From: an uncultured bacterium
GTDB taxonomy: Bacteria > Desulfobacterota > Binatia > UBA1149 > CAITLU01
DNA: 64,000 nucleotides
Assembly: GCA_903893315.1 (NCBI GenBank)
Contig: CAITLU010000012.1
Coordinates: forward strand, 124,001-188,000
Reading direction: 5' to 3'
The notes under the pieces were generated by a model. The model was not told where the DNA came from and did not search any database. It saw only the letters and a list, made by a program, of their open reading frames with translations. Every line of letters begins with the position of its first letter. Positions within the stretch are counted from its first letter, which is position 1. Below, in pieces: positions 27,728-39,431 of the stretch. Made by a program: the position numbers and the translations under genes.

Positions 27728-28900
27728 TCAGGCGAGCTTGGCCGCCAGGTCGGTAGCTTCCCAGGGGAAGAAGCCGTCCACCGATATGCGCCCGAAGTGC
27801 CCATAGGCTGCGGTCTGCCTGTAGATCGGGCGCTTGAGTTTGAAGCGCTCGATGATCGAAGCGGGACGCAGATCGACTTCGTTCCTGAGTTTCTGCGCCA
27901 ACAACGCCGAGGCGATCTTGCCGGTGCCGAAGGTGTCGACGTGTACCGACACCGGTTGCGCCACACCGATGGCGTAGGCGAGTTGCACTTCGCAGGCCCG
28001 GGCGACGCCGGCAGCCACCACGTTCTTGGCGAGGTAGCGGGCCATATAGGCCGCTGAGCGATCGACCTTGGAAGGATCCTTGCCCGAGAAGGCGCCGCCG
28101 CCGTGGCGGCCCCAACCACCGTATGTATCAACGATGATCTTGCGACCGGTCAGGCCCGAATCGCCCGAGGGGCCACCGACGACGAAACGTCCGGTCGGGT
28201 TCACATGGTAGACGGTATCGTTGTCGAGGAGATGGGACGGGATCACCGGCGTGATGACCTGGGCCATCACGTCGGCGGTGATCTGCTCGAGCGTCGCCGA
28301 TTCTTTGTGCTGGGTCGAGATCACTACCGTCGCGACGCGCACCGGACGCCCGTCGCGATATTCGATGCTGACCTGGCTCTTGGAATCGGGGCGCAGGTAG
28401 GAAAGTTTGCCGGTGTGTCGAAGGTCGGCGAGCTTCGCCACCAGGCGATGCGAAAGCGAGATCGGCAGCGGCATCAATTCCGGCGTCTGATCGCAGGCGT
28501 AGCCGAACATCAGGCCCTGGTCACCGGCACCCTGTTCTTCGTGGAGCCCCTGGCCGACTGTGACGCCCTGGGAGATGTCCTGAGACTGGCGCACCAGCCG
28601 CATCATTATCTCCAGGCCCTTGGAGTCGGCGTCGAAGCCTTCGGTGCCGATGTAGCCGATGTCGCGAATGACATCGAGAGCGACCTGCTTGTAGTCGACT
28701 TCGTGCGCGCTGGTGATTTCTCCCGCCATCACCACCAGGTTGGTGGCGCACAGCGTTTCACAGGCGACGCGGCTGTTGGGATCGCCGCTCAGGTGTGCGT
28801 CGAGCACAGCGTCGGAAATCTGGTCACAAACTTTATCGGGGTGGCCTTCGGAGACGGACTCCGAAGTAAAGATAAACTCGTCGGCGGGCATGGCGGGCAT
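27728..28900 (-). CDS. metK: S-adenosylmethionine synthetase
   Basis: Makes S-adenosylmethionine from methionine and ATP in the cytosol. All family blocks are visible: [17 protein letters not shown] near the start, [12 protein letters not shown], and [19 protein letters not shown]. At 390 residues it has normal length. Last gene of the long minus-strand run, 36 bases after ptsH. Two Met codons (28900 and 28891) could start the protein. The mRNA just upstream is C-rich and shows no Shine-Dalgarno sequence. No SAM riboswitch is visible; the 36-base gap is too short for one. Confidence 0.98.
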   Translation of the reverse strand: MPAMPADEFIFTSESVSEGHPDKVCDQISDAVLDAHLSGDPNSRVACETLCATNLVVMAGEITSAHEVDYKQVALDVIRDIGYIGTEGFDADSKGLEIMMRLVRQSQDISQGVTVGQGLHEEQGAGDQGLMFGYACDQTPELMPLPISLSHRLVAKLADLRHTGKLSYLRPDSKSQVSIEYRDGRPVRVATVVISTQHKESATLEQITADVMAQVITPVIPSHLLDNDTVYHVNPTGRFVVGGPSGDSGLTGRKIIVDTYGGWGRHGGGAFSGKDPSKVDRSAAYMARYLAKNVVAAGVARACEVQLAYAIGVAQPVSVHVDTFGTGKIASALLAQKLRNEVDLRPASIIERFKLKRPIYRQTAAYGHFGRISVDGFFPWEATDLAAKLA

Positions 28901-28936
28901 AGCTACAAGGCCCGGGGAGGGGGGTCAAGCGACGGT

Positions 28937-29209
28937 TTACTCCGCGAAGTTGCGGGTAATGAGACTGCCCAGGGCTGCTACCGCTGCTTCGGCGTCCGGG
29001 CCCTCGGCTCGGACCACGATCGTGGTTCCCTTGCTTGCCGACAGGGTGAGCAGGTCGAGGACGCTGCTGGCATCGGCTGTCCCGCCGTTGGTCCGGATCG
29101 TAACTTTGCTCTGGTAAGGCTGGACGGTGCGTACCACCATTGCCGCGGCCCTTACGTGCAGACCGAGTTGGTTGCTGACGACGAACTCGGCGGTGGCTTC
29201 CTGACTCAT
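28937..29209 (-). CDS. ptsH: HPr-like phosphocarrier protein
   Basis: A 90-residue HPr of the phosphotransferase system. The active-site His18 lies in QLGLHVRAAAMVV and the regulatory Ser49 site in ADASSVLDLLTLSASKG, so both phosphorylation sites are kept. The ATG overlaps the rapZ stop (ATGA). Beside PtsN and RapZ it most likely serves the nitrogen-type phosphorelay instead of sugar uptake. Enzyme I is not next to it; metK follows. Confidence 0.93.
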   Translation of the reverse strand: MSQEATAEFVVSNQLGLHVRAAAMVVRTVQPYQSKVTIRTNGGTADASSVLDLLTLSASKGTTIVVRAEGPDAEAAVAALGSLITRNFAE

Positions 29210-30099
29210 ACGGCCTTCCTGTCGAGATCGCGGTGACGGATCGTGACCGATGCCCCGTGCTGCCTCAGGAGTCTGCCGACCTCTTCGGCGACGGCGACCG
29301 AGCGGTGACGTCCGCCCGTGCAGCCGAAAGCGATGGTGAGATAGGCCCGGCCTTCCTCGACGTATAGCGGCAGAACGAACTCGATCAAACTCATCACACG
29401 TTCGAGATAACTGCGGGCGACGTCGCGATCGAGCACGAAGTCGGCGACGGCTTTGTCGCGACCGCTGAGCGCGCGAAGCGAATCGACGAAGTGGGGGTTG
29501 GGCAGGAAGCGAACGTCAAGAACCATGTCCGCGTCGGCCAGGGCGCCGAACTTGAACCCGAAACTCTTGAGCGTGACCGAGGGGCCGGTGTAGGCCGCAT
29601 TGCCTTCTACCAGTCGTTGCAACCTCTTTTTCAGATCGTGGACAGTCAAGCTGCTGGTGTCCAGAACGAGGTCGGCTGCTCGCTCCATCGGCGCAAGCAG
29701 GGCGCGTTCGGCGCCGATGGCGTCGGGCAGATCGCGGCCGGTACCCAGAGGGTGAACGCGACGGGTTTCCGAATAGCGGCGAACCAGCACCTCGTCCGTC
29801 GAATCGAGATAGACCACGGTGACGGTGTGGCCGGCTTTCTCCAGAGCCTTGCGCAGGCTCGGCCAGTTCTCGACGTAGGTGGCATCGCGCACGTCCATGC
29901 CGAGCCCCACCTTTGGTTTGCCCACGCGGGCATCGGCGCACAACGCGACGAACTGGGCCACCAGCGCTGACGGAAGATTGTCGATGCAGTAGTAGCCGGT
30001 GTCTTCGAGAGCGTGAATGGCCGTGGAACGTCCCGAGCCGGACATTCCCGTTACCACGATGACGTTGACGGCAGAGGTGCTTGCGGACGGCTCCGTCAC
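29206..30099 (-). CDS. rapZ: RNase adapter protein RapZ / nucleotide-binding protein YvcJ family
   Basis: A 297-residue P-loop protein; in E. coli it guides RNase E to a small RNA that controls amino-sugar synthesis, in other bacteria its role is less clear. The Walker A is GMSGSGRS (18-25), with Arg in place of the usual Lys, a variant seen in some family members. DTGYYCIDNLPSALV and the C-terminal FGCTGGRHRSVAVAE are diagnostic. It overlaps ptsN upstream and ptsH downstream by 4 bases each, so the three are translationally coupled. Confidence 0.95.
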   Translation of the reverse strand: MTEPSASTSAVNVIVVTGMSGSGRSTAIHALEDTGYYCIDNLPSALVAQFVALCADARVGKPKVGLGMDVRDATYVENWPSLRKALEKAGHTVTVVYLDSTDEVLVRRYSETRRVHPLGTGRDLPDAIGAERALLAPMERAADLVLDTSSLTVHDLKKRLQRLVEGNAAYTGPSVTLKSFGFKFGALADADMVLDVRFLPNPHFVDSLRALSGRDKAVADFVLDRDVARSYLERVMSLIEFVLPLYVEEGRAYLTIAFGCTGGRHRSVAVAEEVGRLLRQHGASVTIRHRDLDRKAV

Positions 30100-30569
30100 G
30101 CCCCGGCCTCTCGTTCGCGCTCTTCTCGGGCGAGCACCTGCAGCACCTCTTGGGACGTCGCCGCCTCAAGCAGTGCCTTGCGCACGGCCGGGTTACCGAG
30201 CAGGCCGGCGATGTGGGCGAGCCACTGCACGTGCAGCGAGGGGTCGGCGGCCGGCGAAACGATTGCGAAAAACAGTTGCGTGGGGCGGCCATCGACGGAC
30301 TCGAAATCGATGCCGGTGTTCGAACGTCCGAAGCACGCGATGACCGTGCCGCCCTTTTGCACCTTCGCGTGCGGGATCGCGATGCCATCGGCGATGGCGG
30401 TGCTGCTGGCCTCTTCGCGCTTGACCAGCGATTCGAGCAGGTCGAGCGCGTCGATGTCGCTGCGCAGTCTCGCTATCGGTGCAGCCAATTGGGCGAGCGC
30501 CTCACGCTTGGTGCTGCCGTGCAGGTCGAGCACGACGCAGCCGGGCGCGAGGATTGTCTCCAACCGCAT
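30096..30569 (-). CDS. ptsN: PTS IIA-like nitrogen regulatory protein
   Basis: A 157-residue EIIA-Ntr/fructose-type IIA domain protein. The phosphorylatable His67 is in DGIAIPHAKV, and FGRSNTGIDFESVDG and SPAADPSLHVQWLA follow the family. It accepts phosphate from HPr and controls targets such as potassium transport or stress signalling in other bacteria. Located 10 bases after hpf and overlapping rapZ, next to rpoN as in many Gram-negative genomes. Confidence 0.94.
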   Translation of the reverse strand: MRLETILAPGCVVLDLHGSTKREALAQLAAPIARLRSDIDALDLLESLVKREEASSTAIADGIAIPHAKVQKGGTVIACFGRSNTGIDFESVDGRPTQLFFAIVSPAADPSLHVQWLAHIAGLLGNPAVRKALLEAATSQEVLQVLAREEREREAGA

Positions 30570-30579
30570 GAAGCGTGTC

Positions 30580-31137
30580 TCAGGTGTTGGGAACGATGAG
30601 CCCGTAGTTGCCGTCGCGACGGCGGTACACCACGCTTATCGAGTTGGTCGAGGCATTGCGGAACACCAGGAACTCGCTGTGGTGCAGGTCGAGCTGAAGC
30701 ACAGCGTCCTCGACCGATAACGGCTTTGCCGGAAGCGCGCCGGTCTCGATCACTCGAGGGCCGCCTTCGTCTTCGTGGCTGGTCAGGACGTCGACCGGGA
30801 CCATGGTCGCCGCTTCGGGCGCGCCGGTGCGGCCCTTGCGGTCGTTGATGCGGTCCTTGTGCTTGCGAAGCTGGGCCTCGACCTTGTCGACCGCAGTGTC
30901 GATGGCGGCGTACAGGTCGTCGAGATCGGCGTGCGCCGAAATGTCGAAGTGCGAAGCGTGAATGTTGATTTCGGCGCCGTGCTTGTGGCGATTCTTGCGC
31001 GCCGAAAGGATCACGTGGGCCTCGACGGCGTTCTTCAGGTACTTGCCCGCAACTTTTTCCACCTTTTCGGAGGCGTAGCTGCGAAGCGGATCACTCGCGT
31101 CCATGTGACGAAACGTTACAGATACTTCCACGATCAA
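30580..31137 (-). CDS. hpf: Ribosome hibernation promoting factor, long form
   Basis: A 185-residue long-type HPF that dimerises ribosomes in stationary phase. The N-terminal domain (1-100, FRHMDASDPLRSYASEKVEK and NIHASHFDISAHADLDDLY) binds the 30S subunit; after a linker, the C-terminal domain (about 130-185, LDLHHSEFLVFRNASTNSISV) mediates dimer formation. Start is a TTG preceded closely by GGGG. It lies downstream of rpoN after 83 bases. Short-form HPF of enterobacteria lacks the C-terminal domain. Confidence 0.95.
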   Translation of the reverse strand: MIVEVSVTFRHMDASDPLRSYASEKVEKVAGKYLKNAVEAHVILSARKNRHKHGAEINIHASHFDISAHADLDDLYAAIDTAVDKVEAQLRKHKDRINDRKGRTGAPEAATMVPVDVLTSHEDEGGPRVIETGALPAKPLSVEDAVLQLDLHHSEFLVFRNASTNSISVVYRRRDGNYGLIVPNT

Positions 31138-31220
31138 TTCCCCATTGCGGCCGACCTTTTTTGCGAGCCGCGAAGTCTCGATGGCGCACCGTCAAATCCA
31201 AGTGACGGCCAACCGAGCGT

Positions 31221-32711
31221 TCAGTCGAGCGCGACGACGCGCCTGCGCTTGGACGAAGGCAGAATCCCCAAACTTTCACGGTATTTCGCTACCGTACGGC
31301 GCGCGATGTCAATGTGGTCCTTTGACAGTTTTTCGCAGATGTATTGGTCACTGAAGGGATGTCTCGGGCTCTCGCTCTGAATGATGGCCTCGATCTTCTG
31401 CTTCACGCTTTCCGACGAAACGTCATTCCCACCGTCCGTGCTGTGCAGGCTGCTGGTAAAAAACCATTTCAGTTCGAACAGGCCCTGGGGCGTGTGGACG
31501 TACTTGCCGGAAGTGGCGCGGCTCACGGTCGACTCGTGCATGCTGATGTCGGCGGCGACGTCCTTGAGAACCATGGGCCGCAGCTGACTGACTCCGTGGA
31601 CCAGAAAGTCGTGCTGGAAGCGCGCTATGCTTTCCACCACCTTGCGAAGCGTGCGCTGTCGCTGCTCGATTGACTTGATCAGCCACATGGCCGAGCGAAC
31701 CTTGTCCTGAAGGTAGCCTTTGGCTTCGCCGACTTCGTTGGCCCGGCCGGCATTGGCCTTGAGGATATCGCGGTAGTAGGGGCTCACCTGCAGGGCGGGG
31801 ATTCCTTCGTCGTTCAGCATCACCTGGAACTCTTCTTCGAGTTTCACGATGTAGGCATCGGGAGTGATGTAGCGCGTGTCGGAGGCGCCGAAATTATGTC
31901 CCGGCTTCGGGTCGAGGGCGCGGATGATGCGATGGGCTTCCATGATCTCGGCCGGCACGGTGCCGAGATCACGCGCGATCTTGTCGTATTTCTGGGATTC
32001 CAGATCCTTCAGGTGACAGTCGACCACCTGGACCACGTAGTCGTCGGCTTCGTAGCCGATCAGACGCAGTTGCACGAGCAGGCAGTCGCGAAGGTCGATG
32101 CTGCCGCAGCCCGGTGGTTCGAGCTCCTGGACTATTTCCCTGGCTTCTTCCGCGGCTTCGCGTGAAACCCCGGCGGCGAACGCGATTTCGTCGACGTTGC
32201 CCGTCAGGTAGCCCTCTTCGTCGAGATTGCCGACGATCATGGTGGCGATACGTCGCTCTTCGTCGCTCATCATCAGGAGCGCGAGTTGGTCGATGAGGGC
32301 GTCGGCGAGCGAATCGTTGGCGGCGGTGGCGTTTTCGAAAAGGCGGTCGCGATTGTCGTCGCGATCCGAGCCGGTTCCAACCGACCCGTGGATGTCGCCG
32401 GAGTGGCGGTCGAGGTATTCCTCGAGTTCGACCTGGCCGATCTGCTCGACGGCTTCGGGCTCGTGGTCCTGGGGCGCCGCTTCCCCGACCTCGCTCTCGC
32501 CGGTCTCGGGGTCTCCGCTCCTCAGTTCGAGGTTACGCTCGGCGGGCTGGTCTGCGGATTCTTCCAGAACCGGGTTCTGGCAAAGCTCGTCGGTGATCAT
32601 GCTCTCGAGCTCTGGGCGTGAGAGCTGAAGAATTTTGATCGCCTGCCGCAGCTGAGGAGTCATCCTCAGTTGCAGGCTCTGCTTGAGCTGTAGTCTTTGT
32701 TCTAGCGCCAT
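31221..32711 (-). CDS. rpoN: RNA polymerase sigma-54 factor
   Basis: A 496-residue sigma-54. The N-terminal Gln/Leu-rich region I (QRLQLKQSLQLRMTPQLRQA) contacts activators, an acidic region II (about 50-125) follows, then the core-binding domain, and the C-terminal RpoN box ARRTVAKYRE reads the -24 promoter element. It needs AAA+ activators, none of which are encoded in the window. Placement between lptB and hpf is the conserved proteobacterial arrangement. Confidence 0.97.
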   Translation of the reverse strand: MALEQRLQLKQSLQLRMTPQLRQAIKILQLSRPELESMITDELCQNPVLEESADQPAERNLELRSGDPETGESEVGEAAPQDHEPEAVEQIGQVELEEYLDRHSGDIHGSVGTGSDRDDNRDRLFENATAANDSLADALIDQLALLMMSDEERRIATMIVGNLDEEGYLTGNVDEIAFAAGVSREAAEEAREIVQELEPPGCGSIDLRDCLLVQLRLIGYEADDYVVQVVDCHLKDLESQKYDKIARDLGTVPAEIMEAHRIIRALDPKPGHNFGASDTRYITPDAYIVKLEEEFQVMLNDEGIPALQVSPYYRDILKANAGRANEVGEAKGYLQDKVRSAMWLIKSIEQRQRTLRKVVESIARFQHDFLVHGVSQLRPMVLKDVAADISMHESTVSRATSGKYVHTPQGLFELKWFFTSSLHSTDGGNDVSSESVKQKIEAIIQSESPRHPFSDQYICEKLSKDHIDIARRTVAKYRESLGILPSSKRRRVVALD

Positions 32712-32765
32712 TCCCGACCGATTCCTGATCCGGCGTGTCCGGGAAAGTCTTTTGACCGATTCTTG

Positions 32766-33494
32766 CTAGAGGTGAAAGCGCTCGCCCAAGTAAATCTCCC
32801 GAGCCTGACGGCTGGAGGCTATGTATTCAGGCGTACCCTCCTCGAGAATGCGGCCTTCGTTGAGGATGTAGGCCCGGTCGCAGATGCCGAGGGTCTCGCG
32901 GACGTTGTGGTCGGTTATCAGGACGCCGATGCCTCTCTGCTTGAGCTGCTCGATGATGCTCTGGATGTCCAGGACGGCGATCGGGTCGACCCCGGCAAAT
33001 GGCTCGTCCAGCAGCATGAACTGAGGCGAGATCACGAGTGCGCGGGCGATTTCGACGCGGCGACGCTCGCCGCCCGACAACGAGGCTCCCATGGTCTTGC
33101 GCACGTGGCCGACGCCAAGTTCTTCGAGCAGCGCTTCCAGGCGCTCACTGCGCTGGGCGGCGTCGAGGTCGAGGGTCTCCAGGATGGCGAGCAGGTTGTC
33201 CTCGACGCTCAAGCGTCTGAATACCGAAGGTTCTTGAGGAAGATAGCCGATTCCGGCCCTGGCTCTCTCGTACATCGGCAGATCGGAAAGCGTACGGTCG
33301 CCGAGGCGGACCGTGCCTTCATCGGGTCTTTCGAAGCCGACCACCATGTGGAACGTGGTGGTCTTGCCGGCGCCGTTGGGTCCCAGCAATCCCACGACCT
33401 CGCCGCGGGCGACGTGCACCGACAGGTGGTCGACTACCATGCGTCTGCCGTAGCGCTTTACCAGGCCCTCGGCGCTCAGGATCGTGGTATTCAC
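32766..33494 (-). CDS. lptB: LPS export ABC transporter ATP-binding protein LptB
   Basis: A 242-residue ATPase that drives LPS extraction from the inner membrane with LptF/LptG, which are not in the window. Walker [12 protein letters not shown], signature [15 protein letters not shown], Walker [13 protein letters not shown] and the switch His in [10 protein letters not shown] are all intact. The start overlaps the lptA stop by 4 bases. Confidence 0.96.
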   Translation of the reverse strand: MNTTILSAEGLVKRYGRRMVVDHLSVHVARGEVVGLLGPNGAGKTTTFHMVVGFERPDEGTVRLGDRTLSDLPMYERARAGIGYLPQEPSVFRRLSVEDNLLAILETLDLDAAQRSERLEALLEELGVGHVRKTMGASLSGGERRRVEIARALVISPQFMLLDEPFAGVDPIAVLDIQSIIEQLKQRGIGVLITDHNVRETLGICDRAYILNEGRILEEGTPEYIASSRQAREIYLGERFHL

Positions 33495-34168
33495 GGTTTC
33501 TTGTCCTCGGTCTCGGTGGCGCGGCTGTCCGCGGCGGCCTTGGGGTCATTCCTGGACTTGATCGAGTCGGGCATGATGACGACCCGCACGCGGCCCGCCG
33601 TTGCCGCGCTGCCGGCCGGTGCGGCAACGGTGCCTTCGGGACGCGACGGGATCGCCGCCGCGCCGCCCTCGACGGTTGCGCGTCGTTCCTGCAGGTAGAC
33701 GACCACGCGCTCTCCGCTGAGCGAGTTGGGTCCCGACCCCAGACGGGCTTTCTGGGACAGCACGATGGTGGCGGCCTTCGGGTCGTACTCGGCGAGTTCT
33801 CCGTGGGCCGTTTCGTCTCCGCGCACGACCTCGACACCTCCGCGTGCCGTAATCTTCTGAAGCGCGCGCTTGCCTTCGGGCTCGAAGAAAATCTCGATCT
33901 GCTGGGCGCGAATGGTCGCTCCGGCGTGCTCGACGCGGACGTTGCCTGTGTAGCGCAGCAGCCCCTTGTCGTAGTCGAACTCGAGCCGATCGGCGGTGAC
34001 GTCGATCGGTGACGGTACTTCGGCAAGCTTCAAGTTGCGCGCGATGCCGGCCACCGATGACAGCACGTCCTCGGTCTTGTTGACGGTCTCCTTGGCCGTG
34101 GAAGGGACCACGCCGACGGCGACCACACAGGCGACTGCGAACCAAAGACGCAAGCAGGACGGTTTCAT
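33491..34168 (-). CDS. lptA: LPS transport periplasmic protein LptA
   Basis: A 225-residue periplasmic OstA-fold protein that bridges LptC and LptD in LPS export. A signal peptide ([18 protein letters not shown]) leads into the beta-jellyroll from about residue 50 ([22 protein letters not shown]). It is longer than E. coli LptA (185 residues) because of a C-terminal tail of about 50 residues rich in Pro, Ala and Lys. It overlaps lptC and lptB by 4 bases each. Confidence 0.9.
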   Translation of the reverse strand: MKPSCLRLWFAVACVVAVGVVPSTAKETVNKTEDVLSSVAGIARNLKLAEVPSPIDVTADRLEFDYDKGLLRYTGNVRVEHAGATIRAQQIEIFFEPEGKRALQKITARGGVEVVRGDETAHGELAEYDPKAATIVLSQKARLGSGPNSLSGERVVVYLQERRATVEGGAAAIPSRPEGTVAAPAGSAATAGRVRVVIMPDSIKSRNDPKAAADSRATETEDKKP

Positions 34169-34752
34169 TGCGCCTCTCCCGGGGTCGCGCGCAGGATCAT
34201 GTGGACGTTCCCGTTCATGACGCCGCTGCGTTCTAGCATGTCTATGCTTAGGTCTGTACCCGACACGGTCAGTTCGGCCGCATCGATCCGGGCGGTTCCC
34301 CTCACCATGATGTGGTTGGCGGTGCGATCGTAGGAGAGGTTCTCCGCGGTCAGGCGCAGTCGCCCGAGTTCGAACAGCACCGTGCCCAGGACTTCGACCG
34401 CTTGTACGTCGGTGCCATCCAGGTAGAGGCGCCCGCGTTCGGCGGACACCTGGCCAGCGACTTCGCCTTTTTCATAGAAGACCACCTTGGGCTCAACGAC
34501 CTCCACCGCACGATCGTTCTTGAAATAGCTGGCTTCCTTGGCCGACACCTCGATTATCTTGCGCCCCTCGCGGGTTATGACCCGGTCGAAGTTGCGGATG
34601 CGCTGCAGCAGTTCGGGAAGGTTTTCCAGCGCGAAGCGGGAAGGATCGAGCATCGATTCGAGAGAGCCGCGCTTTTCCAGGTTCAAAGCGACCGTCGCGA
34701 AAGCGGCGAAGAGGGCAATGCCCAGGACTATGCGCCAGACGCGGCGGCTCAT
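34165..34752 (-). CDS. lptC: LPS export system protein LptC
   Basis: A 195-residue bitopic inner-membrane protein with one N-terminal helix (IVLGIALFAAFATVALNL) and a periplasmic OstA-like jellyroll (about residues 60-190) that passes LPS to LptA. The SAKEASYFKNDRAVEVVEP segment is typical. It lies between kdsD (43 bases) and lptA (4-base overlap). Confidence 0.88.
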   Translation of the reverse strand: MSRRVWRIVLGIALFAAFATVALNLEKRGSLESMLDPSRFALENLPELLQRIRNFDRVITREGRKIIEVSAKEASYFKNDRAVEVVEPKVVFYEKGEVAGQVSAERGRLYLDGTDVQAVEVLGTVLFELGRLRLTAENLSYDRTANHIMVRGTARIDAAELTVSGTDLSIDMLERSGVMNGNVHMILRATPGEAQ

Positions 34753-34795
34753 CGCAAGTCCGCTGGCACTTGGAATCCCGAGAGAGCGCTGGAAC

Positions 34796-35776
34796 TCAAA
34801 CGACGCCCGCCTTCAGCAGGTCGTGCAGGTGGATGATCCCGACCGGGCGGCTGTTCCCGTCCAGTATGAAGAGCGAGGTGATCTGGTAGCGCTCCATTGT
34901 CGCCAGCGCCTCTTCGGCCAGGGCATCGGCTGATACCGTCTTCGGACTCTGCGCCATCACGTCACGGGCCGCAAGTGGCGAGAGGTCTCCGTGACGCAGC
35001 ACCGCGCGACGGATGTCACCGTCCGTGATGACTCCTACCAGGGCTCCGCTGGAATCGACGATGCCGGCGGTGCCGAGGCGCCCATCGGTAATCTTGTTCA
35101 AGGCGGCCAGCACCGAGTCGTCGGTGCCGACCAGCGGAACCAGGGAGCGCTCGTGCATCACTTCTTCGACGCGCAACAGTTTGCGTCCCAGCGCCCCGCC
35201 GGGATGCAGCATCGCGAAGTCCCGGTCGGTGAATCCCTTGGCCTCCAGCACTGCAACGGCCAATGCGTCGCCCATCGCCAGCGTCGCGGTGGTGCTGGCG
35301 GTGGGCGCCTGGCTGAGCTGACAGGCTTCCGTCTCTACGCGCACGTCGAGCACTACGTCGGCGGCTCTGGCCAGCGCCGAGTCGGTCGCGCCGGTGATCG
35401 CCACGAGAGGCAGCCCGATGCGCCTGACTCCCGGCAGCAGGGCCAGGACTTCCTGGGTGCTGCCGCTGTAGGAGATCGCGATGCAGACATCGCCGCGCGC
35501 GAACATTCCAAGGTCGCCGTGAACGGCTTCGCCGGCGTGGAGGAAGAACGCGGAGGTTCCGGTCGACGACAATGTCGCGGCGATCTTGCGGCAGATCTGC
35601 CCCGACTTGCCCATGCCGGTGACGACTACGCGACCCTTGCAGGCCAGTACCAGGTCGACGGCGCGAGCGAAGTCCTCGGTCAGGCGCTCGCCTATGTCTT
35701 CGAGCGCGTCCCTCTCGATGCGTATGACGCGGCGGGCAATTTCGAGGGCAGACTTCGGATCGATGGTGCGTTTCAT
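34796..35776 (-). CDS. kdsD: D-arabinose-5-phosphate isomerase KdsD/KpsF
   Basis: Converts ribulose 5-phosphate to arabinose 5-phosphate, the first step to Kdo. The 326-residue protein has an N-terminal SIS domain (about 40-170) with [20 protein letters not shown] and [11 protein letters not shown], the GALGRKLL linker and two CBS domains (about 205-326) ending [14 protein letters not shown] chose the ATG at 35776, which overlaps the kdsA stop (ATGA) and gives the family start; the frame is open much further upstream through kdsA in another frame. Confidence 0.96.
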   Translation of the reverse strand: MKRTIDPKSALEIARRVIRIERDALEDIGERLTEDFARAVDLVLACKGRVVVTGMGKSGQICRKIAATLSSTGTSAFFLHAGEAVHGDLGMFARGDVCIAISYSGSTQEVLALLPGVRRIGLPLVAITGATDSALARAADVVLDVRVETEACQLSQAPTASTTATLAMGDALAVAVLEAKGFTDRDFAMLHPGGALGRKLLRVEEVMHERSLVPLVGTDDSVLAALNKITDGRLGTAGIVDSSGALVGVITDGDIRRAVLRHGDLSPLAARDVMAQSPKTVSADALAEEALATMERYQITSLFILDGNSRPVGIIHLHDLLKAGVV

Positions 35777-36615
35777 CTGAGAGGCCGGGTCCGCGCTTCG
35801 TGTATGGCCAGAAGGCGTTCGAGCAAAGCCGGAAGTTCGGCCAGCGGCAGCGAGTTCGGCCCGTCGCTCAGCGCCGCGTCGGGATCCTCGTGCACTTCCA
35901 TGAAGAGACCGTCGACGCCCACCGCTACAGCCGCTCGAGCCAGCGGTGCGATGAAGTGACGTTCGCCGGTCGACCGGTCGCCCGCGGCTCCCGGAAGCTG
36001 CACCGAATGCGTGGCGTCGAAAACTACCGGCGCTCCCAGTTCGCGCATGATCTGGAGGGAGCGGAAGTCGTTCACCAGATTGCCGTAGCCGAAGCTCGTG
36101 CCGCGCTCGGTAAGCAGGACCTTGGCCGCGCCGGCCTCGCGAGCCTTGGCAAGTACCGGACGCATGTCCCACGGAGCCAGGAACTGCCCCTTCTTGATGT
36201 TGACCGGTTTGCCGCTGGCGGCCGCTGCTTGGACCAGGTCGGTCTGACGACAGAGCAGGGCCGGGATCTGCAGGACGTCAACCGCGTGGGCCGTCGCCTC
36301 TACCTGCGCGGTCTCGTGGACGTCGGTCAGCACCGGCAGCCCGCTGACTGTGCGCGCTTCGGCGAGTATCGCCAGGCCTTCGTGAAATCCGATGCCCCGG
36401 AACGAGGAATGTGAAGTCCGGTTGGCCTTGTCCCACGAGGCCTTGAAAATGATGCGGATGCCGACCTGGTCACCGATGCGGGCAAGTTCGTCGCAGTGGC
36501 GCAGCACCGAGTCGCGCGACTCGATGACGCAAGGGCCGGCGATCAGGAACAGTTCTCCACCGCCCGCATACGCCGCCCGCGTCCCGTTGCCGATCGAAAA
36601 CGGTAGGACGTCCAA
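35773..36615 (-). CDS. kdsA: 3-deoxy-8-phosphooctulonate synthase (Kdo-8-P synthase)
   Basis: Condenses phosphoenolpyruvate with arabinose 5-phosphate. At 280 residues it is standard. [12 protein letters not shown] and [11 protein letters not shown] are family blocks. The N-terminal GPCVIES carries Cys29 where the metal-independent E. coli enzyme has Asn, so this belongs to the metal-dependent class typified by Aquifex. The start is a TTG, 7 bases after the pyrG stop; no better start lies downstream before the conserved region. Confidence 0.96.
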   Translation of the reverse strand: MDVLPFSIGNGTRAAYAGGGELFLIAGPCVIESRDSVLRHCDELARIGDQVGIRIIFKASWDKANRTSHSSFRGIGFHEGLAILAEARTVSGLPVLTDVHETAQVEATAHAVDVLQIPALLCRQTDLVQAAAASGKPVNIKKGQFLAPWDMRPVLAKAREAGAAKVLLTERGTSFGYGNLVNDFRSLQIMRELGAPVVFDATHSVQLPGAAGDRSTGERHFIAPLARAAVAVGVDGLFMEVHEDPDAALSDGPNSLPLAELPALLERLLAIHEARTRPLR

Positions 36616-36622
36616 TGGTGTT

Positions 36623-39056
<2,434 letters not shown>

Positions 39057-39431
39057 GCGGGGTCGGCTGCCTTCACGATCCTTGCGGCTTCAACTCTCCG
39101 GCCGGTTGAAGACAGCGGGTCGAGGCGACCGCGGCCCGTATATCGACCTGCCGGTCCGCAAGTCAAAGGGGCGTCACCGATCGTTGCCCGACAGCGCACG
39201 GTGCGCTTGCGTGCAGTGGCCGAGTGGCATTGGTGCCAGCGGCGGCGGGCCGGGCTCTGCTGCTCACGTCATGTGCCTGGAGGACTTGAAGAGGGATTGC
39301 GGCGATCTTCTTGAACAGAAGGCGGGCTCCGGTCTTCGCTTCACGAAAACGCGAAAAGCCCGCGCGTTCCAGCGGTTCCGGCTGCTTGACACCGGCTTGG
39401 TGGTGCCATAGTCGCGACCGATGGAGCTTTC
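39057..39431. other. Divergent intergenic region kdsB-gmd
   Basis: A 375-base stretch without a convincing coding sequence, placed between two divergent genes. Apart from the promoter candidate upstream of gmd, no repeat, riboswitch or hairpin with a T run stands out. Confidence 0.6.
39386..39412 (+). promoter_or_regulatory. Candidate sigma-70-type promoter for gmd
   Basis: A perfect TTGACA (39386-39391) is followed after 15 bases by CATAGT (39407-39412), which matches 4 of 6 positions of TATAAT. The gmd ATG is 19 bases further. The spacer is short. Confidence 0.35.

Noticed and set aside
28103-29236. A 377-codon plus-strand frame opposite metK and ptsH
   Set aside because: Antisense shadow of two well-identified genes.
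32752-32769. GACCGATTCTTGCTA, near-repeated as GACCGATTCTCGCTA at 42310-42324 upstream of lexA
   Set aside because: A 15-base match with one mismatch is expected many times by chance in 64 kb, and one copy overlaps the lptB stop.
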